6,733 nucleotides of DNA, from positions 1 to 6,733 of the forward strand of contig CANJNU010000052.1 of assembly GCA_947475645.1 (NCBI GenBank). The letters are read 5' to 3'. This DNA comes from Bacteriovoracaceae bacterium (GTDB taxonomy: Bacteria > Bdellovibrionota > UBA1018). Below the pieces are notes generated by a model. That model was not told the DNA's origin. It saw only the letters and a program-made list of their open reading frames with translations, and did no database searches. A program made the position numbers and the translations under genes. The first letter of the stretch is position 1; every line of letters begins with the position of its first letter. Shown here in pieces: positions 1-5,909 of this stretch.

Positions 1-2
1 GT

Positions 3-332
3 GCCGAAGCTTGGAACGAGCGTTGTATTTGGGCGCTCAAGAATGTGGAGCTTTGGGGCGAGATTGAAGGTCTTGACGGCGAAGTAAGACTTTCGGGGGG
101 CCAAAGGCAGCGCCTCGGTTTGGCGCGTGCGCTTGTGGCCGATCCTGCTTTGCTTATTTTGGACGATCCTTTAAGTGGCTTAGACTCACAAACCGAAGAA
201 AAGGTATTGCAAAACCTACGGAGAATTCTATCCGAGCAGGCAATTACTTGCGTAATGACCGCAAACATTCGGCCTTCGCTTCGGTTCTGCGATCGGGTGA
301 TTGAACTTAATTCGGGGTGCCACAATCGATGA
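3..332 (+). CDS. ABC exporter half-transporter, C-terminal end of ATPase domain (5' truncated by window edge)
   Basis: The frame is open to the left edge, so only the last ~109 codons of this gene are visible. What remains is the second half of an ABC nucleotide-binding domain. A canonical signature motif LSGGQRQR lies at nt 90-113. A Walker B strand LLILDDPLSGLD follows, with its two aspartates at nt 162-167, and then the D-loop. Two key residues are non-canonical. The position after the Walker B Asp, normally catalytic Glu, is Asp. The H-loop reads MTANIR (about nt 255-272), with no histidine. In heterodimeric type IV exporters (TM287/288, BmrCD, TAP families) such changes mark the subunit that supplies the degenerate ATP site. 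The spacing and the terminal DRVIEL...G strand are those of exporter ATPases. The TGA stop overlaps the ATG of the next half-transporter, implying one operon and a 1:1 partner. A GTG at 45 is internal and not the true start. The substrate is unknown. Confidence 0.9.
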   Translation, partial: AEAWNERCIWALKNVELWGEIEGLDGEVRLSGGQRQRLGLARALVADPALLILDDPLSGLDSQTEEKVLQNLRRILSEQAITCVMTANIRPSLRFCDRVIELNSGCHNR

Positions 333-2113
333 AGGACTCTATTCTTGAGTTATCAAAGCGAGTTTTAAGCGAAAAGTGTCTCGTTTTTTGGGGTGGGGTG
401 TTCCTTGGGGTTGCTACAGTCAGTAGCGTTTTTGAGCCACGCATCTTGGGTTGGGTCATTGATCAGGGCATGTTAGCGAGAAACCGTAGGGTTCTCTATT
501 CTTTGATGGGCTTGTTTGCGCTAATCAGTTTAGGTCGCTCCTTCGGAACGGTATTGCAGAGTTACTTTTTTGAATGGATTGGACAGAAAATCGGTCAGGC
601 CTATCGATTAAAGATACTCACGCAAATTTTCGCTCTACCGGTTCATCGTTTTGAGCGATTACCGATTGGAGCCTTGGCAACTCGTGCTACCCAAGACATT
701 CAGAGTTTTATTGAAATGTTCGGCGGAGCTTTTGTTCACTTTATCTTTAGTTTTTTCTGGGTAATGGGTGTCTTTGTCGGCCTTTTTGTTCTAGAAAGCC
801 ATCTCGCAGTAATCTCGCTTCTGCCGTTTCCGTTCTTTTTTGCACTGGTCATTTACTTTACTCGTCGAATGTCAGTTCACTTTCGTACCTCTCGATCGCG
901 ACTTGCAAATTTAAATTCTATTTTTAGCGAAGGAATGCTGACTTTGCGCCTGCACCGTGCCTACGGCGTGGAAGCAAAGCAGTCGCAGCGCTATTTTGAA
1001 ACCAATGCGCTTTATACTCAATCAATGCTCGATACGGTAAAGACCATTGCGTATCTACAACCGTCGCTTACCATTGCCTCAGGTCTTTCAACGTCTCTGG
1101 CACTCTATTTCGGGTTACTGAAGGTGGCAGAGGGGGCGCTGCCGCTGGGCGTATTCGTAGCTTTTGTTGCGTATCTAAACGCGGTAATGACACCGATTCG
1201 CGACTTGGTCGATCGGTGGGCAGCGCTACTTTCGGGAGTAACGGCGTTTAATCGCATGAATGAAAGTGTTGATGCCGGTGTGAGTAATACAGATTCGGGC
1301 GATTCGCCCAGGGGCATTGAACAGCTCGAGAACATTCACTCGATCGAGTTCGTAGATGTTTGGTTTAGATACTCGCACCGTTCAGACTGGGCGCTTCAGT
1401 CGGTTAGCTTCAAAGTAGAAGCTCCGATGAAATTAGCCCTGGTGGGGCAAAGTGGCTCAGGTAAGACCACGATTGTATCGTTGATTCTTGGATTCTATCA
1501 GCCAGTGCGTGGACGAGTTTTGGTGAACGGGGTCGATCTTGTGAATTGGGATTTAAAGCTTCTGCGGCAGAAGCTGGGTTATGTTCCACAAGAGCCGTTC
1601 TTATTCGAAGGAACTTGGCTTGAGAACCTGGTTTTCTGGCAGCGTGCAGAAGAATTAGAGCGGGGCGCAGAACCGCTTGGCTCCGAGCACGAGGCAATGG
1701 GTTTGCTTCGCGATCTCTCGACGGCCGGAAAGATTCAAGAAAAGGGTAATAATCTCTCGATGGGCGAACGGCAATGGGTTTGCTTCGCGCGGGCGATGGC
1801 TAGAAACCCCTCTGTTTTTCTCTTCGATGAAATGAGTTCAAGCTTGGACAAGCAAACTGAGGCTCATCTCTGGCGGCGTCTTTTTGAGGTTCTCTCCAAG
1901 CAGCCTCGAATGGTGCTGCTGATTACCCATCGCTTAGGTGCGCTGAAGCAGTTTGATGCTATTTTGGTGCTGAGACAGGGGCGCTGCCAGGAGCAGGGTT
2001 CTCACCAGGAACTGATTGAAATGGACGGCGAATACGCTCGGCTATGGGCACAGCAGCTCGAACACACGCTTGAATCTGAAAGACGTGAGGAAGTCAGCAC
2101 TTTGACGACTTAA
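329..2113 (+). CDS. ABC exporter half-transporter (transmembrane domain fused to ATPase), partner of the preceding gene
   Basis: This 594-residue protein has the type IV exporter layout: an N-terminal domain of about six membrane helices (roughly residues 17-300), then an ATPase domain. Visible ATPase motifs are Walker A GQSGSGKTT from residue 373, Q-loop YVPQEPF (Gln421), Walker B FLFDE (Asp500, Glu501), the D-loop SSSLD and H-loop ITHR (His534). The signature is altered to LSMGE (476-480) instead of LSGGQ. Together with the preceding subunit this predicts one consensus ATP site (this Walker A/B plus the partner's LSGGQ) and one degenerate site. It should sit in the inner membrane and export an unidentified compound, perhaps a lipid, drug or peptide. 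I chose ATG 329 because it forms a 4-base ATGA overlap with the upstream stop and has a GGGG-type ribosome site about 10 bases upstream. An in-frame GTG at 317 would add four residues. The ending GEYARLWAQQ is typical of the family. Confidence 0.95.
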   Translation: MKDSILELSKRVLSEKCLVFWGGVFLGVATVSSVFEPRILGWVIDQGMLARNRRVLYSLMGLFALISLGRSFGTVLQSYFFEWIGQKIGQAYRLKILTQIFALPVHRFERLPIGALATRATQDIQSFIEMFGGAFVHFIFSFFWVMGVFVGLFVLESHLAVISLLPFPFFFALVIYFTRRMSVHFRTSRSRLANLNSIFSEGMLTLRLHRAYGVEAKQSQRYFETNALYTQSMLDTVKTIAYLQPSLTIASGLSTSLALYFGLLKVAEGALPLGVFVAFVAYLNAVMTPIRDLVDRWAALLSGVTAFNRMNESVDAGVSNTDSGDSPRGIEQLENIHSIEFVDVWFRYSHRSDWALQSVSFKVEAPMKLALVGQSGSGKTTIVSLILGFYQPVRGRVLVNGVDLVNWDLKLLRQKLGYVPQEPFLFEGTWLENLVFWQRAEELERGAEPLGSEHEAMGLLRDLSTAGKIQEKGNNLSMGERQWVCFARAMARNPSVFLFDEMSSSLDKQTEAHLWRRLFEVLSKQPRMVLLITHRLGALKQFDAILVLRQGRCQEQGSHQELIEMDGEYARLWAQQLEHTLESERREEVSTLTT

Positions 2114-2133
2114 ATTTTTGAACTTCGATTTCT

Positions 2134-2160
2134 TTGAGTTTGGAACGCGTGTGTTAAACT
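2134..2160 (+). promoter_or_regulatory. Weak candidate promoter for the outer-membrane protein gene
   Basis: TTGAGT at 2134-2139 and TAAACT at 2155-2160 resemble sigma70 -35 and -10 boxes, but the 15-base spacer is short and both boxes are imperfect. The location fits, because the 80-base gap after the ABC gene precedes a gene with its own strong ribosome site and terminator. Treat as a guess from consensus only. Confidence 0.3.
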
Positions 2161-2193
2161 GAAGGCGTATCTAATATTTCAAGGAGAGAAATC

Positions 2194-2730
2194 ATGAAAC
2201 AGAAGTTTTTAGGTGTTTTGTTGGTAGTGGGTTTAATTTCGTCTTCGGCAAACGCGATGCCTGGATTTGATTTGGGTGTAGTAGGAGGCCTAAACTACAA
2301 CATCAGCTCTTATCCCAGCGTTTCGTTGTTGGGAAATTCGGTGACTGCCTCGGGTGGCTTGGGTTACTCAGTGGGCCTTGAAGCGGATCTTCCCTTGATT
2401 AACGTCAAGGCTCTTTATACCCAGGTTTCGACCAAAACCGACATGACTATTCTTGGCGTTTCGAGCTCGACGACCAGTACTTCTAAGTCGCTTCAAATTC
2501 CTGTGCATTACTCGATTGGTCTAGCTGGATTTAGCGTAGGAGTAGGTGGCTTTTATGAAAAATCTTTTGAGACGAATGGTGATAGCAATTACGGTCTGAG
2601 TGCTGGCGCGAAAGCAAGTATCCCAGGAACTGGAATCTTTGCTGAAGGTTTGGTGAACTACGGCCTTAAGTCGAATAATGACGTGAAGTCATCGTTGGCA
2701 GTGATTCTGGTTGGCTTGAATATTCTCTAA
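2194..2730 (+). CDS. Outer-membrane beta-barrel protein (small porin-like / OmpW-Opa-like fold)
   Basis: This is a 178-residue exported protein. Residues 1-21 form a clear signal peptide: basic MKQK, then a Leu/Val/Ile core, then SSANA with probable signal peptidase I cleavage before Met22. The mature part is rich in Gly, Ser and Thr. It shows alternating hydrophobic/polar strands such as LGVVGGLNYNI, LGYSVGLEADL, FSVGVGGFYEK and GIFAEGLVNYGL, ending in a strand-like LAVILVGLNIL. This matches a roughly eight-stranded outer-membrane barrel of the OMP_b-brl type. The last residue is Leu rather than the usual Phe, so recognition by the barrel assembly machinery may be atypical. A strong AAGGAG site at 2181-2186, seven bases before the ATG, fixes the start. 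The gene is probably monocistronic, since a strong hairpin terminator follows. The exact function (channel, adhesion or structural) cannot be read from the sequence. Confidence 0.8.
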   Translation: MKQKFLGVLLVVGLISSSANAMPGFDLGVVGGLNYNISSYPSVSLLGNSVTASGGLGYSVGLEADLPLINVKALYTQVSTKTDMTILGVSSSTTSTSKSLQIPVHYSIGLAGFSVGVGGFYEKSFETNGDSNYGLSAGAKASIPGTGIFAEGLVNYGLKSNNDVKSSLAVILVGLNIL

Positions 2731-2760
2731 TTCGATCTGAACGAATTCGTTTTGAGAGAC

Positions 2761-2809
2761 GGAGGCTCCCCGGAACACATTCCGAGCGTGAGCCTCCCCT
2801 TTTTTATTT
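2761..2809 (+). terminator. Intrinsic terminator after the outer-membrane protein gene
   Basis: GGAGGCTC (2761-2768) pairs perfectly with GAGCCTCC (2790-2797). Inside it, CGGAA (2771-2775) pairs with TTCCG (2780-2784) around a CACA loop, giving a two-part GC-rich stem with an asymmetric internal loop. A run of six T (2800-2805) follows. In the opposite direction no T-run follows the stem, so it mainly serves the plus-strand gene. It reaches the stop codon of the convergent lipoprotein locus. Confidence 0.88.
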
Positions 2810-3401
2810 AATCACGCTTACCGATATCTTCGCTTCGTTCGATGTGTTGCTTCAGACTGGCTAGAGTTCCTTCATCGCCAGCGGTTCGAAGTGCGGCTAC
2901 CACTTCGGCGAGTGACATCGATAAGGTGTCGCCTTGCGAAACCCTAATTGCAGGCTTAAAGCGCCACTTAAATTCAATGTCTTCTGGTGTAGATTGCTCG
3001 TTAAATTTCACGCTATAGTCCACGCCGCATAGTTTTTGATCTTTTTTGACCTTCACTTTAATCCGACTCAGGTTAAATCATGGAGGAATTTTGAGGGTTC
3101 CCCACGGTTGTCCTGTGCCTGATGAGAGATCGATTAACCCTGGATTAAATTCAATTTCATTCTGATTCTCCCGCTTTCTTGATCTTCCGGTGTCATCCTC
3201 AAGTTCAATTTCTTTAACGCAAATCTTGAAGTCGATGACTGAAGTTGCAGGTGTCGAAACGAGGGAGGCTGGAACTGTTGACCCTGATTTATTAAAGGCA
3301 TCAGAAGCAACAGCTACGTCGGTACTTTTTCCGCCGCAGCCTGTAAAGAGGGGTGTAATTGCAATGCTGGAACTGAAAACTAATTTTTGAATAAACGTCA
3401 T
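2808..3401 (-). pseudogene. Lipoprotein gene interrupted by one in-frame TGA (hypothetical, DUF4382-like)
   Basis: Translation from the ATG at 3401 gives 107 residues. A lipoprotein signal has Lys6, a hydrophobic core and a lipobox-like FTGC with Cys22, followed by Gly. A linker and a beta-rich region follow (VIDFKICVKEIELEDD, IDLSSG, WGTLKIPP), and then TGA at 3080-3078. Without any frame change the next 89 codons stay open to TAA at 2810-2808. They continue the domain: FNLSRIKVKVKKD, CGVDYSVKF, IEFKWRF and an Ala/Leu-rich helix. The TGA falls where a turn such as Pro-Pro-Gly would be expected, so GGA (Gly) to TGA by one transversion is the simplest origin. The LSS...LKIPP[G]...RIKV pattern loosely recalls DUF4382 proteins, which I cannot confirm. 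No good ribosome site precedes the downstream part (first GTG at 3056), so independent expression is unlikely. TGA ends three other genes here, so it is a normal stop. Readthrough or a sequencing error remain possible. Confidence 0.7.
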
Positions 3402-3484
3402 TTAAAAAGAGTATGAAGGCGCTATTTCGAAATCAATTCAAAAACTCAGTTTTCTTAAGTCGCTTGTTGAGATAGAGGAATTAA

Positions 3485-3793
3485 ATGTGGATTGAGCAGA
3501 CCGATCAAGGAGTGCGGGTTCGGTGTCAGATTCAGCCGCGCGCTTCTCGCACTGAGATTGTTGGACTGCACGGAGATCCGCCACGACTGAAAGTGAGGGT
3601 TGCGGCACCTCCGGTGGAGGGTGAGGCCAATGAAGCTCTCATCGCTTTCCTCTCAAAGCGGTTAAAGATTCCAAAGAACCGATTTGCACTTCTCTCGGGA
3701 CAGACGGCTAAATTTAAAGAGATCCTGATCGGGGGTGCAAGGTTGGGTGATGTTTTTGCAAAGCTTTCAGTTCATGCGGACCGTAAGCGATGA
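3485..3793 (+). CDS. yggU: DUF167 / YggU family protein (UPF0235)
   Basis: This 102-residue protein matches the whole length of the DUF167 family. It has the family's characteristic core QPRASRTEIVG near residues 17-27, the LKVRVAAPPVEGEANEAL segment near residues 35-52, and then LSKRLKIPKNRFALLSGQTAKFKEILIGG. These small alpha/beta proteins are widespread in bacteria and have no firmly established biochemical role. An AGAGGA site at 3474-3479, five bases before ATG, supports the start. The gene is transcribed divergently from the broken lipoprotein locus across an 83-base gap. Its 3' end overlaps the start of the cysteine-rich gene that follows, so the two are probably co-transcribed and translationally coupled. 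Confidence 0.93.
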   Translation: MWIEQTDQGVRVRCQIQPRASRTEIVGLHGDPPRLKVRVAAPPVEGEANEALIAFLSKRLKIPKNRFALLSGQTAKFKEILIGGARLGDVFAKLSVHADRKR

Positions 3794-3959
3794 CTTAGTT
3801 GTTTGTCCTGGGTGTAATCTTCCTGAAGACGAGTTCGTTGCGGCCGAGGGGTTTGTCGGTAGAGACGGCGAACTTTATTGCTGTAAACACTGCGAATCGG
3901 GCCAGCTGTGTCTCTGCAACCCGAAGCGCTTGGGTGGGGAAAACGAAGCGGCTGCCTAA
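3774..3959 (+). CDS. Small cysteine-rich protein resembling bacterial metallothionein
   Basis: This 61-residue protein has seven cysteines and one histidine in metal-binding arrangements: CPGC near residues 11-14, YCCKHC near 35-40, and CLC at 46-48. The central GRDGELYCCKHCESG closely resembles the R-G-YCC-x-x-CASG block of prokaryotic metallothioneins (SmtA/BmtA family), which bind zinc, cadmium or copper in the cytoplasm. It lacks the usual later C-x-H-x-GC-x-C cluster, so it would hold fewer metal ions. It could instead be a short zinc-ribbon protein. The start is uncertain. ATG 3774 leaves about ten residues before the first Cys, as in SmtA, and overlaps yggU by 20 bases. ATG 3750, with AAGG seven bases upstream, would add eight residues. 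The TAA stop overlaps the stop of convergent dps. Confidence 0.65.
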   Translation: MRTVSDDLVVCPGCNLPEDEFVAAEGFVGRDGELYCCKHCESGQLCLCNPKRLGGENEAAA

Positions 3960-4399
3960 TCTTGAAGCGTGCTTCTCAGCATCCAGGCAGCCTTTTCGTG
4001 TGCTTGTATTCGTCGAGTCATTAAATCGGCGCTGGCTTCGTCTTTTGCCGTTGAAGCAGCTGTCCAGGTTTGGTGAGCCGACTGAGCAAGGGTCTCATGG
4101 TCTTTGAGGAGAGCTTGAAGCATGGGTCGCCACTGAAGCGGTTCTTTTGCTTCTTGAATCGTGGCCAGCTTTGAGAACTCAGAGAAGCTACCGGGAGCAA
4201 GCTGTCCTAGGGCTCGAATTCTTTCGGCGATCTCGTCGGCCGCTTCGCCCAGTTCGGCATACTGGGCTTCGAAGAGGCTGTGAAGCGACTGAAAGAAGGG
4301 GCCTGTGACGTTCCAATGAAATCCTTGGGTCTTTGTGTACAGTGTGACGGTATCGGCGAGCGTACGGGATAGGGCATGGGACAAGGATTGGTTTTTCAT
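3956..4399 (-). CDS. dps: Dps family DNA-protecting ferritin-like protein
   Basis: This 147-residue protein is near the compact end of the Dps length range. Dps proteins form 12-subunit shells that oxidise Fe(II) with peroxide and store iron, protecting DNA in the cytoplasm. The inter-subunit ferroxidase residues are all recognisable: His28 in GFHWNV, His40 in SLHSLF, Glu44 at the usual Asp position, and Asp55 and Glu59 in DEIAER. Their spacing of 12, 4, 11 and 4 residues equals that of E. coli Dps. The N-terminal tail is very short (MKNQSLSHALSR) and has little positive charge, so direct DNA binding through a lysine-rich tail is not expected. A GGAG site about ten bases upstream supports the ATG. 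A short TTAT-N5-ATAA element lies just upstream (4415-4427), too small to name as an operator. Its TAG stop overlaps the stop of the metallothionein-like gene. Confidence 0.93.
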   Translation of the reverse strand: MKNQSLSHALSRTLADTVTLYTKTQGFHWNVTGPFFQSLHSLFEAQYAELGEAADEIAERIRALGQLAPGSFSEFSKLATIQEAKEPLQWRPMLQALLKDHETLAQSAHQTWTAASTAKDEASADLMTRRIQAHEKAAWMLRSTLQD

Positions 4400-4459
4400 A
4401 ATAGGGTTTCTCCGTTATTCACGATAATGCAGCAAGAGTCAGGCCCAGGGTTGTACTAC

Positions 4460-4486
4460 TTGAAAGTATTGGGGATTCTCTTTCAA
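4460..4486. repeat. Inverted repeat TTGAAAG / CTTTCAA in the dps-helicase spacer
   Basis: TTGAAAG at 4460-4466 and CTTTCAA at 4480-4486 are perfect 7-base inverted arms around 13 bases. The element sits 60-90 bases upstream of dps and about 140 upstream of the helicase. It could be a regulator's operator or, if transcribed, a weak hairpin with a large loop. The function is unassigned. Confidence 0.5.
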
Positions 4487-4520
4487 AATAGATGCGGCGC
4501 ATTATTGAATGCGGAGGTGG

Positions 4521-4548
4521 TTGATTTCAAAAGACGTTTCTCTATGAA
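4521..4548 (+). promoter_or_regulatory. Weak candidate promoter for the helicase operon
   Basis: TTGATT (4521-4526) and TATGAA (4543-4548) are separated by 16 bases and each matches four of six sigma70 consensus positions. The -10 box overlaps the perfect inverted repeat at 4533-4553, so a protein bound there would block it. Based on consensus inspection only. Confidence 0.25.
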
Positions 4549-4553
4549 ACGTC
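4533..4553. repeat. Perfect inverted repeat / hairpin upstream of the helicase
   Basis: GACGTTTC (4533-4540) and GAAACGTC (4546-4553) are perfect 8-base inverted arms around the loop TCTAT. No T-run follows, so this is not an intrinsic terminator. It may be an operator overlapping a possible -10 box or, if transcription starts further upstream, a structured element in the helicase leader RNA. Confidence 0.65.
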
Positions 4554-4625
4554 GCGTAAATCTGCTACGGGTGGCCGCAGTTTCGCAACGCTTCATTAAT
4601 CTGAAGCTGAAAGGCCCCCTGTTAC

Positions 4626-5909
4626 ATGAAATCTTTTAAAGAGCTGACCCTTCCCCCTGCTATTCATCGCGCGCTTGAACAGATGAAGTTCGACCAGCCT
4701 ACCCCCATTCAGGCCCAAGCCATCCCGGTAGCATTGGCAGGACGCGACTTAATTGGTTGCGCTCAAACCGGAACAGGAAAGACCGCCGCGTTTTGTATTC
4801 CCGTTCTCGATCGCTTGCTTGCCGACCCGGAAGCCACGGCTTTGATGTTGGCGCCCACGCGCGAAATTGCTCAGCAGATTGAGCTTTTCTGGAGAGATCT
4901 TTCTCAATTCTGTCCTGATGTAATGAGCGCGATTCTAATTGGAGGCGCTTCGATGCAGCCTCAATTACGCGCTCTAGCGAAGCGTCCTCGTGTATTAGTG
5001 GCTACGCCCGGTCGTTTAATCGATCATCTGCGCACCAAGCGTCAACTGCTTGCTAAAACATCGATGCTGGTTTTGGATGAGGCCGATCGCATGCTCGATA
5101 TGGGATTCGCCCCTCAGTTGAGACAAATTCTGCAGTTCGTGCCTCGTGAGCGTCAAACATTTTTATTCTCAGCTACCTGGGACTCGAACGTCGACCAGTT
5201 GGCAAAGGCTTATACCGCTAATCCTACGCGTGTTTCAGTTGGAACCGCCTCGCGTGCCGCAACAACCATTCAACAAACTTCGATTGAAACGAGTTCGCAG
5301 AAGAAAAATGAAACCTTGTTGGCTGAATTGAATCAGCGCGAGGGTTCGATTCTGGTATTTGCCCGCACGAAGTCGAGAACTGATCGTGTGGCTCGTTATT
5401 TGTCGATGGAAGGTGTGAACGCCTACCGAATTCATGGTGGACGCTCGCAGGCGCAAAGAAATGCCGCCCTTAACGCATTTAAATCGGGAGTTGCTCGCGT
5501 ACTTGTAGCTACCGATTTGGCAGCACGAGGCATCGACGTAGCTAATATTACCTGCGTGATTAATTTCGATCTTCCGATGGATCCAGAAGATTATATTCAC
5601 CGCATTGGTCGCACGGGCCGCGCAGGTGCCGCAGGCACAGCGCTTTCGATTGTGACTCCTGAAGATCGTATGCAGTGGCGCGATATCGTTCGTTTCCTGC
5701 AAAAGAGTGGCTCGCCAGTGCCCACGGTTGTGGCTGCAGCAGTCGCTCCTCCCAAGGCAGCCGGCGCTCAGCCTCAGGTCCAGGCCCAGGCTCAGCCGCA
5801 AGCGCGGCCAGCTCCCCGGGCGCGTCGCCCCCATCGTGGACAGGGCGGACAAACCGCACAAACCGGACCCAGTCCGCGGAAACCACAAGTCATGGCCATT
5901 TCGCGATGA
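4626..5909 (+). CDS. DEAD-box ATP-dependent RNA helicase, RhlE-like
   Basis: This 427-residue protein has the complete two-domain DEAD-box core. Motifs in order are the Q motif (Phe4, PTPIQ at 25-29), motif I AQTGTGKT (46-53), Ia PTREIA (78-82), GG at 106-107, TPGR (127-130), II DEAD (151-154), III SAT (182-184), IV LVFART (243-248), V ATDLAARGID (295-304) and VI HRIGRTGR (325-332). Such enzymes unwind short RNA duplexes with ATP, typically in ribosome assembly or mRNA decay. DEADRMLDMGF and AQTGTGKTAAF favour the RhlE group. After residue 365 comes a low-complexity tail, first Ala/Pro/Gln-rich, then Arg/Gly-rich (RPAPRARRPHRGQGG), probably disordered and RNA-binding. The ATG is placed four residues before the Q-motif Phe, as usual. 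The ribosome site is modest (AAGG at 4611-4614). The TGA stop overlaps the ATG of the phosphatase gene. Confidence 0.96.
   Translation: MKSFKELTLPPAIHRALEQMKFDQPTPIQAQAIPVALAGRDLIGCAQTGTGKTAAFCIPVLDRLLADPEATALMLAPTREIAQQIELFWRDLSQFCPDVMSAILIGGASMQPQLRALAKRPRVLVATPGRLIDHLRTKRQLLAKTSMLVLDEADRMLDMGFAPQLRQILQFVPRERQTFLFSATWDSNVDQLAKAYTANPTRVSVGTASRAATTIQQTSIETSSQKKNETLLAELNQREGSILVFARTKSRTDRVARYLSMEGVNAYRIHGGRSQAQRNAALNAFKSGVARVLVATDLAARGIDVANITCVINFDLPMDPEDYIHRIGRTGRAGAAGTALSIVTPEDRMQWRDIVRFLQKSGSPVPTVVAAAVAPPKAAGAQPQVQAQAQPQARPAPRARRPHRGQGGQTAQTGPSPRKPQVMAISR

Noticed and set aside
2808..3401. Recoding of UGA as glycine or selenocysteine
   Set aside because: TGA ends the first ABC gene, yggU and the helicase in this window, so it is a normal stop. 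No proper SECIS is visible, and the position looks like a Gly turn rather than a redox Cys.
3964..3975. GAAGC/GCTTC hairpin as a dps terminator
   Set aside because: It is inside the dps coding region, with a two-base loop and no T-run.
3799..4107. Plus-strand open frame across the metallothionein-like gene and dps
   Set aside because: It is a shadow of two better-supported genes, with no motif or ribosome site.
4415..4427. Possible PerR/Fur-like box upstream of dps (TTAT-N5-ATAA)
   Set aside because: Only four-base arms and a poor match to either consensus, too weak to call.
4376..4639. Open frame spanning the dps start, the spacer and the helicase start, including a basic 41-codon piece from GTG 4517
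   Set aside because: Although GGAGG lies at 4513-4517, it overlaps the GTG rather than preceding it at a useful distance. There are no recognisable features and the frame overlaps two real genes.
5675..5905. N-terminal extension of the phosphatase frame inside the helicase
   Set aside because: The extension is Ser/Gly/Arg-rich shadow of the helicase tail and would bury the signal peptide. The ATGA overlap at 5906 is a much better start.
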